Source: CAVWDU01 sp963840725 (GTDB taxonomy: Bacteria > Pseudomonadota > Gammaproteobacteria > Pseudomonadales > Halieaceae). From it: a stretch of DNA of 64,000 nt. A program made the position numbers and the translations under genes. The number at the start of each line of letters is the position of its first letter. Positions within the stretch are counted from its first letter, which is position 1. The stretch lies in the NCBI GenBank assembly GCA_963840725.1, contig CAWIZY010000016.1, positions 558,001 through 622,000 on the forward strand. The letters run 5' to 3'. This document shows, piece after piece, positions 62,963 to 64,000 of this stretch. Under the pieces are notes generated by a model that saw nothing but the letters and a program-made list of their open reading frames with translations, searched no databases and was not told where the DNA came from.

Positions 62963-63141
62963 TGCCAGCACCCAATATAAGATGGGTCGAAAGTCTAATC
63001 CACCGCGCCCCCCGGGGCCAGGGAATACCTGCCCCCAGACCTTTGCAAAACACGCCTGTTAGGTATAGAATGCGCGCCCTTTCGGATGCTATCTGGCCGA
63101 GTGGCTGGCCATAGCTGTCAATTACGTAACGGATAAACACA

Positions 63142-63357
63142 ATGCCTCAGATCAAGATCAAGGAAAACGAGCCGTTTGACGTGGCTCTGCGCCGCTTCAA
63201 GCGCTCGTGCGAAAAGGCCGGCGTGCTGGCCGAAGTTCGCAAGCGTGAACACTACGAAAAGCCGACCACAGTGCGTAAGCGCGCGGCGGCGGCGGCTGTA
63301 AAACGCCACCTCAAGAAGCTGTCACGAGAAAACCGCAAGCGTGCCCGTCTCTATTGA
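63142..63357 (+). CDS. rpsU: 30S ribosomal protein S21
   Basis: 71 residues, basic, the same length as E. coli S21, ending NRKRARLY. It opens the rpsU-(yqeY)-dnaG macromolecular synthesis operon. S21 helps initiation on the 30S subunit. Confidence 0.98.
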   Translation: MPQIKIKENEPFDVALRRFKRSCEKAGVLAEVRKREHYEKPTTVRKRAAAAAVKRHLKKLSRENRKRARLY

Positions 63358-63406
63358 GTACACCCGGCTATCTAACCCGTTCTGACCCACTCGGGACCAC
63401 CGCACT

Positions 63407-63862
63407 ATGAGTAATACCAGCCTCACCGCTACCATAAAATCGGCGATGAAAGAGGCCATGCGGGCCAAGGATAAAGAACGACTGGGCACCATTCGACTGA
63501 TCCAGTCGGAATTCAAGCGCATCGAAGTGGATGAGCGAATCGAGATCGACGACCAACGGGCGCTCGCAGTGCTGGACAAAATGGTCAAGCAGCGACGTGA
63601 CTCGGAGCAACAATTTCGCGATGCCGGCCGTGAAGAGCTGGCACAGAAAGAGCACCGCGAGATCCAGATTCTGCAGGAATTCATGCCATCCCAATTGGAC
63701 GAGAGTGAACTGGGAGCCATGGTTGATGCAGCCATCGCAGCGACTGAAGGCTCTGGCATGCAGGCCATGGGCGCCGTTATGGCACAGTTGAAACCCCAGC
63801 TGCAGGGCCGGGCCGACATGGGCGCCGTCAGCAAGCTCGTCAAGACCCGCCTCAACGCCTGA
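63407..63862 (+). CDS. yqeY: YqeY/GatB-domain protein
   Basis: 151 residues. An all-helical N-terminal part (TATIKSAMKEAMRAKDKERL, then IRLIQSEFKRIEVD) and the C-terminal GatB/YqeY tRNA-binding-like domain (EFMPSQLDESELGAMVDAAI, MGAVMAQLKPQLQGRADMG) match YqeY. It is commonly placed between rpsU and dnaG. Exact function is not established; a link to tRNA-dependent amidation is suggested by the domain only. Confidence 0.95.
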   Translation: MSNTSLTATIKSAMKEAMRAKDKERLGTIRLIQSEFKRIEVDERIEIDDQRALAVLDKMVKQRRDSEQQFRDAGREELAQKEHREIQILQEFMPSQLDESELGAMVDAAIAATEGSGMQAMGAVMAQLKPQLQGRADMGAVSKLVKTRLNA

Positions 63863-63916
63863 AAACTTTCCAGCTGCCCGCCACAGGGGGGCACCGGCAC
63901 TGCTAAACTGACCCCT

Positions 63917-64000
63917 ATGGCCGGACGTATTCCCCAAGCTTTTCTCGATGATCTGCTGGATCGCGTCGACATCGTCGACGTGATCGACCGGCGCGTCAAG
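63917..64000 (+). CDS. dnaG: DNA primase, N-terminal 28 codons
   Basis: The ATG at 63917 starts MAGRIPQAFLDDLLDRVDIV, the usual DnaG N-terminus just before the CHC2 zinc finger, and the frame runs off the window. Order after rpsU and yqeY supports the call. Confidence 0.93.
   Translation, partial: MAGRIPQAFLDDLLDRVDIVDVIDRRVK

Overview
The window is a chromosomal segment of a high-GC marine-type gammaproteobacterium. The gene order is a Pseudomonas-like backbone (aroQ-accB-accC-prmA-dusB-fis-purH-purD; coq7, osmC, crp, trpCDG, trpE, rpe; murU-amgK, lptD-surA-pdxA, ksgA-apaG-apaH, cca, folK-folB-tsaD, rpsU-yqeY-dnaG). Protein character and accessory genes would suit the Halieaceae/Cellvibrionales side of the class, but the genus cannot be fixed from the sequence alone.

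Region by region. 1-4049: a partial SDR oxidoreductase, PBP1b with an LpoP-like TPR lipoprotein, and an adenosine/PfkB kinase. 4063-4976: an intergenic array of a ~282-bp repeat carrying paired hairpins with complementary loops. 5009-11485: DNA polymerase II, a pentapeptide-repeat protein, a 15-bp minisatellite, a DUF2333-type protein, a PCu(A)C copper chaperone and DsbD. 11652-20080: fatty-acid, shikimate, purine and ubiquinone housekeeping genes on the plus strand. In this run accC is split by about 15 single-base indels although its corrected translation is complete. 20160-27877: OsmC, Crp and the trp genes. trpC and trpD each carry one frameshift, and a secreted glucuronyl C5-epimerase-like gene sits between trpG and trpE. 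27906-33720: a MITE-like hairpin, then cell-wall recycling (murU, amgK) and outer-membrane assembly (lptD, surA).

33.8-57.6 kb is the accessory core. A surface-polysaccharide island separates pdxA from ksgA, two genes that are normally adjacent, and an ABC exporter pair lies between surA and pdxA. The island encodes an initiating polyprenyl-phosphate sugar transferase, a Wzy/WaaL-like protein, a Wzx-like flippase, a sulfotransferase, a methyltransferase, GT2/GT26/GT4 glycosyltransferases and WecB/WecC enzymes for UDP-ManNAcA. It also holds a translationally coupled trio: a PqqD-like/glycosyltransferase fusion and two polytopic membrane proteins. An IS110-family element with a structured 3' RNA region and a second MITE-like hairpin lie inside it. 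A secreted beta-rich protein closes the island. 57.66-64.0 kb returns to housekeeping genes and ends inside dnaG.

The most interesting reading is that the island, perhaps with the C5-epimerase 10-30 kb away, builds a sulfated, uronic-acid-containing surface glycan. The PqqD-like/GT operon is the least explained part. No tRNA, rRNA or CRISPR array was recognised.
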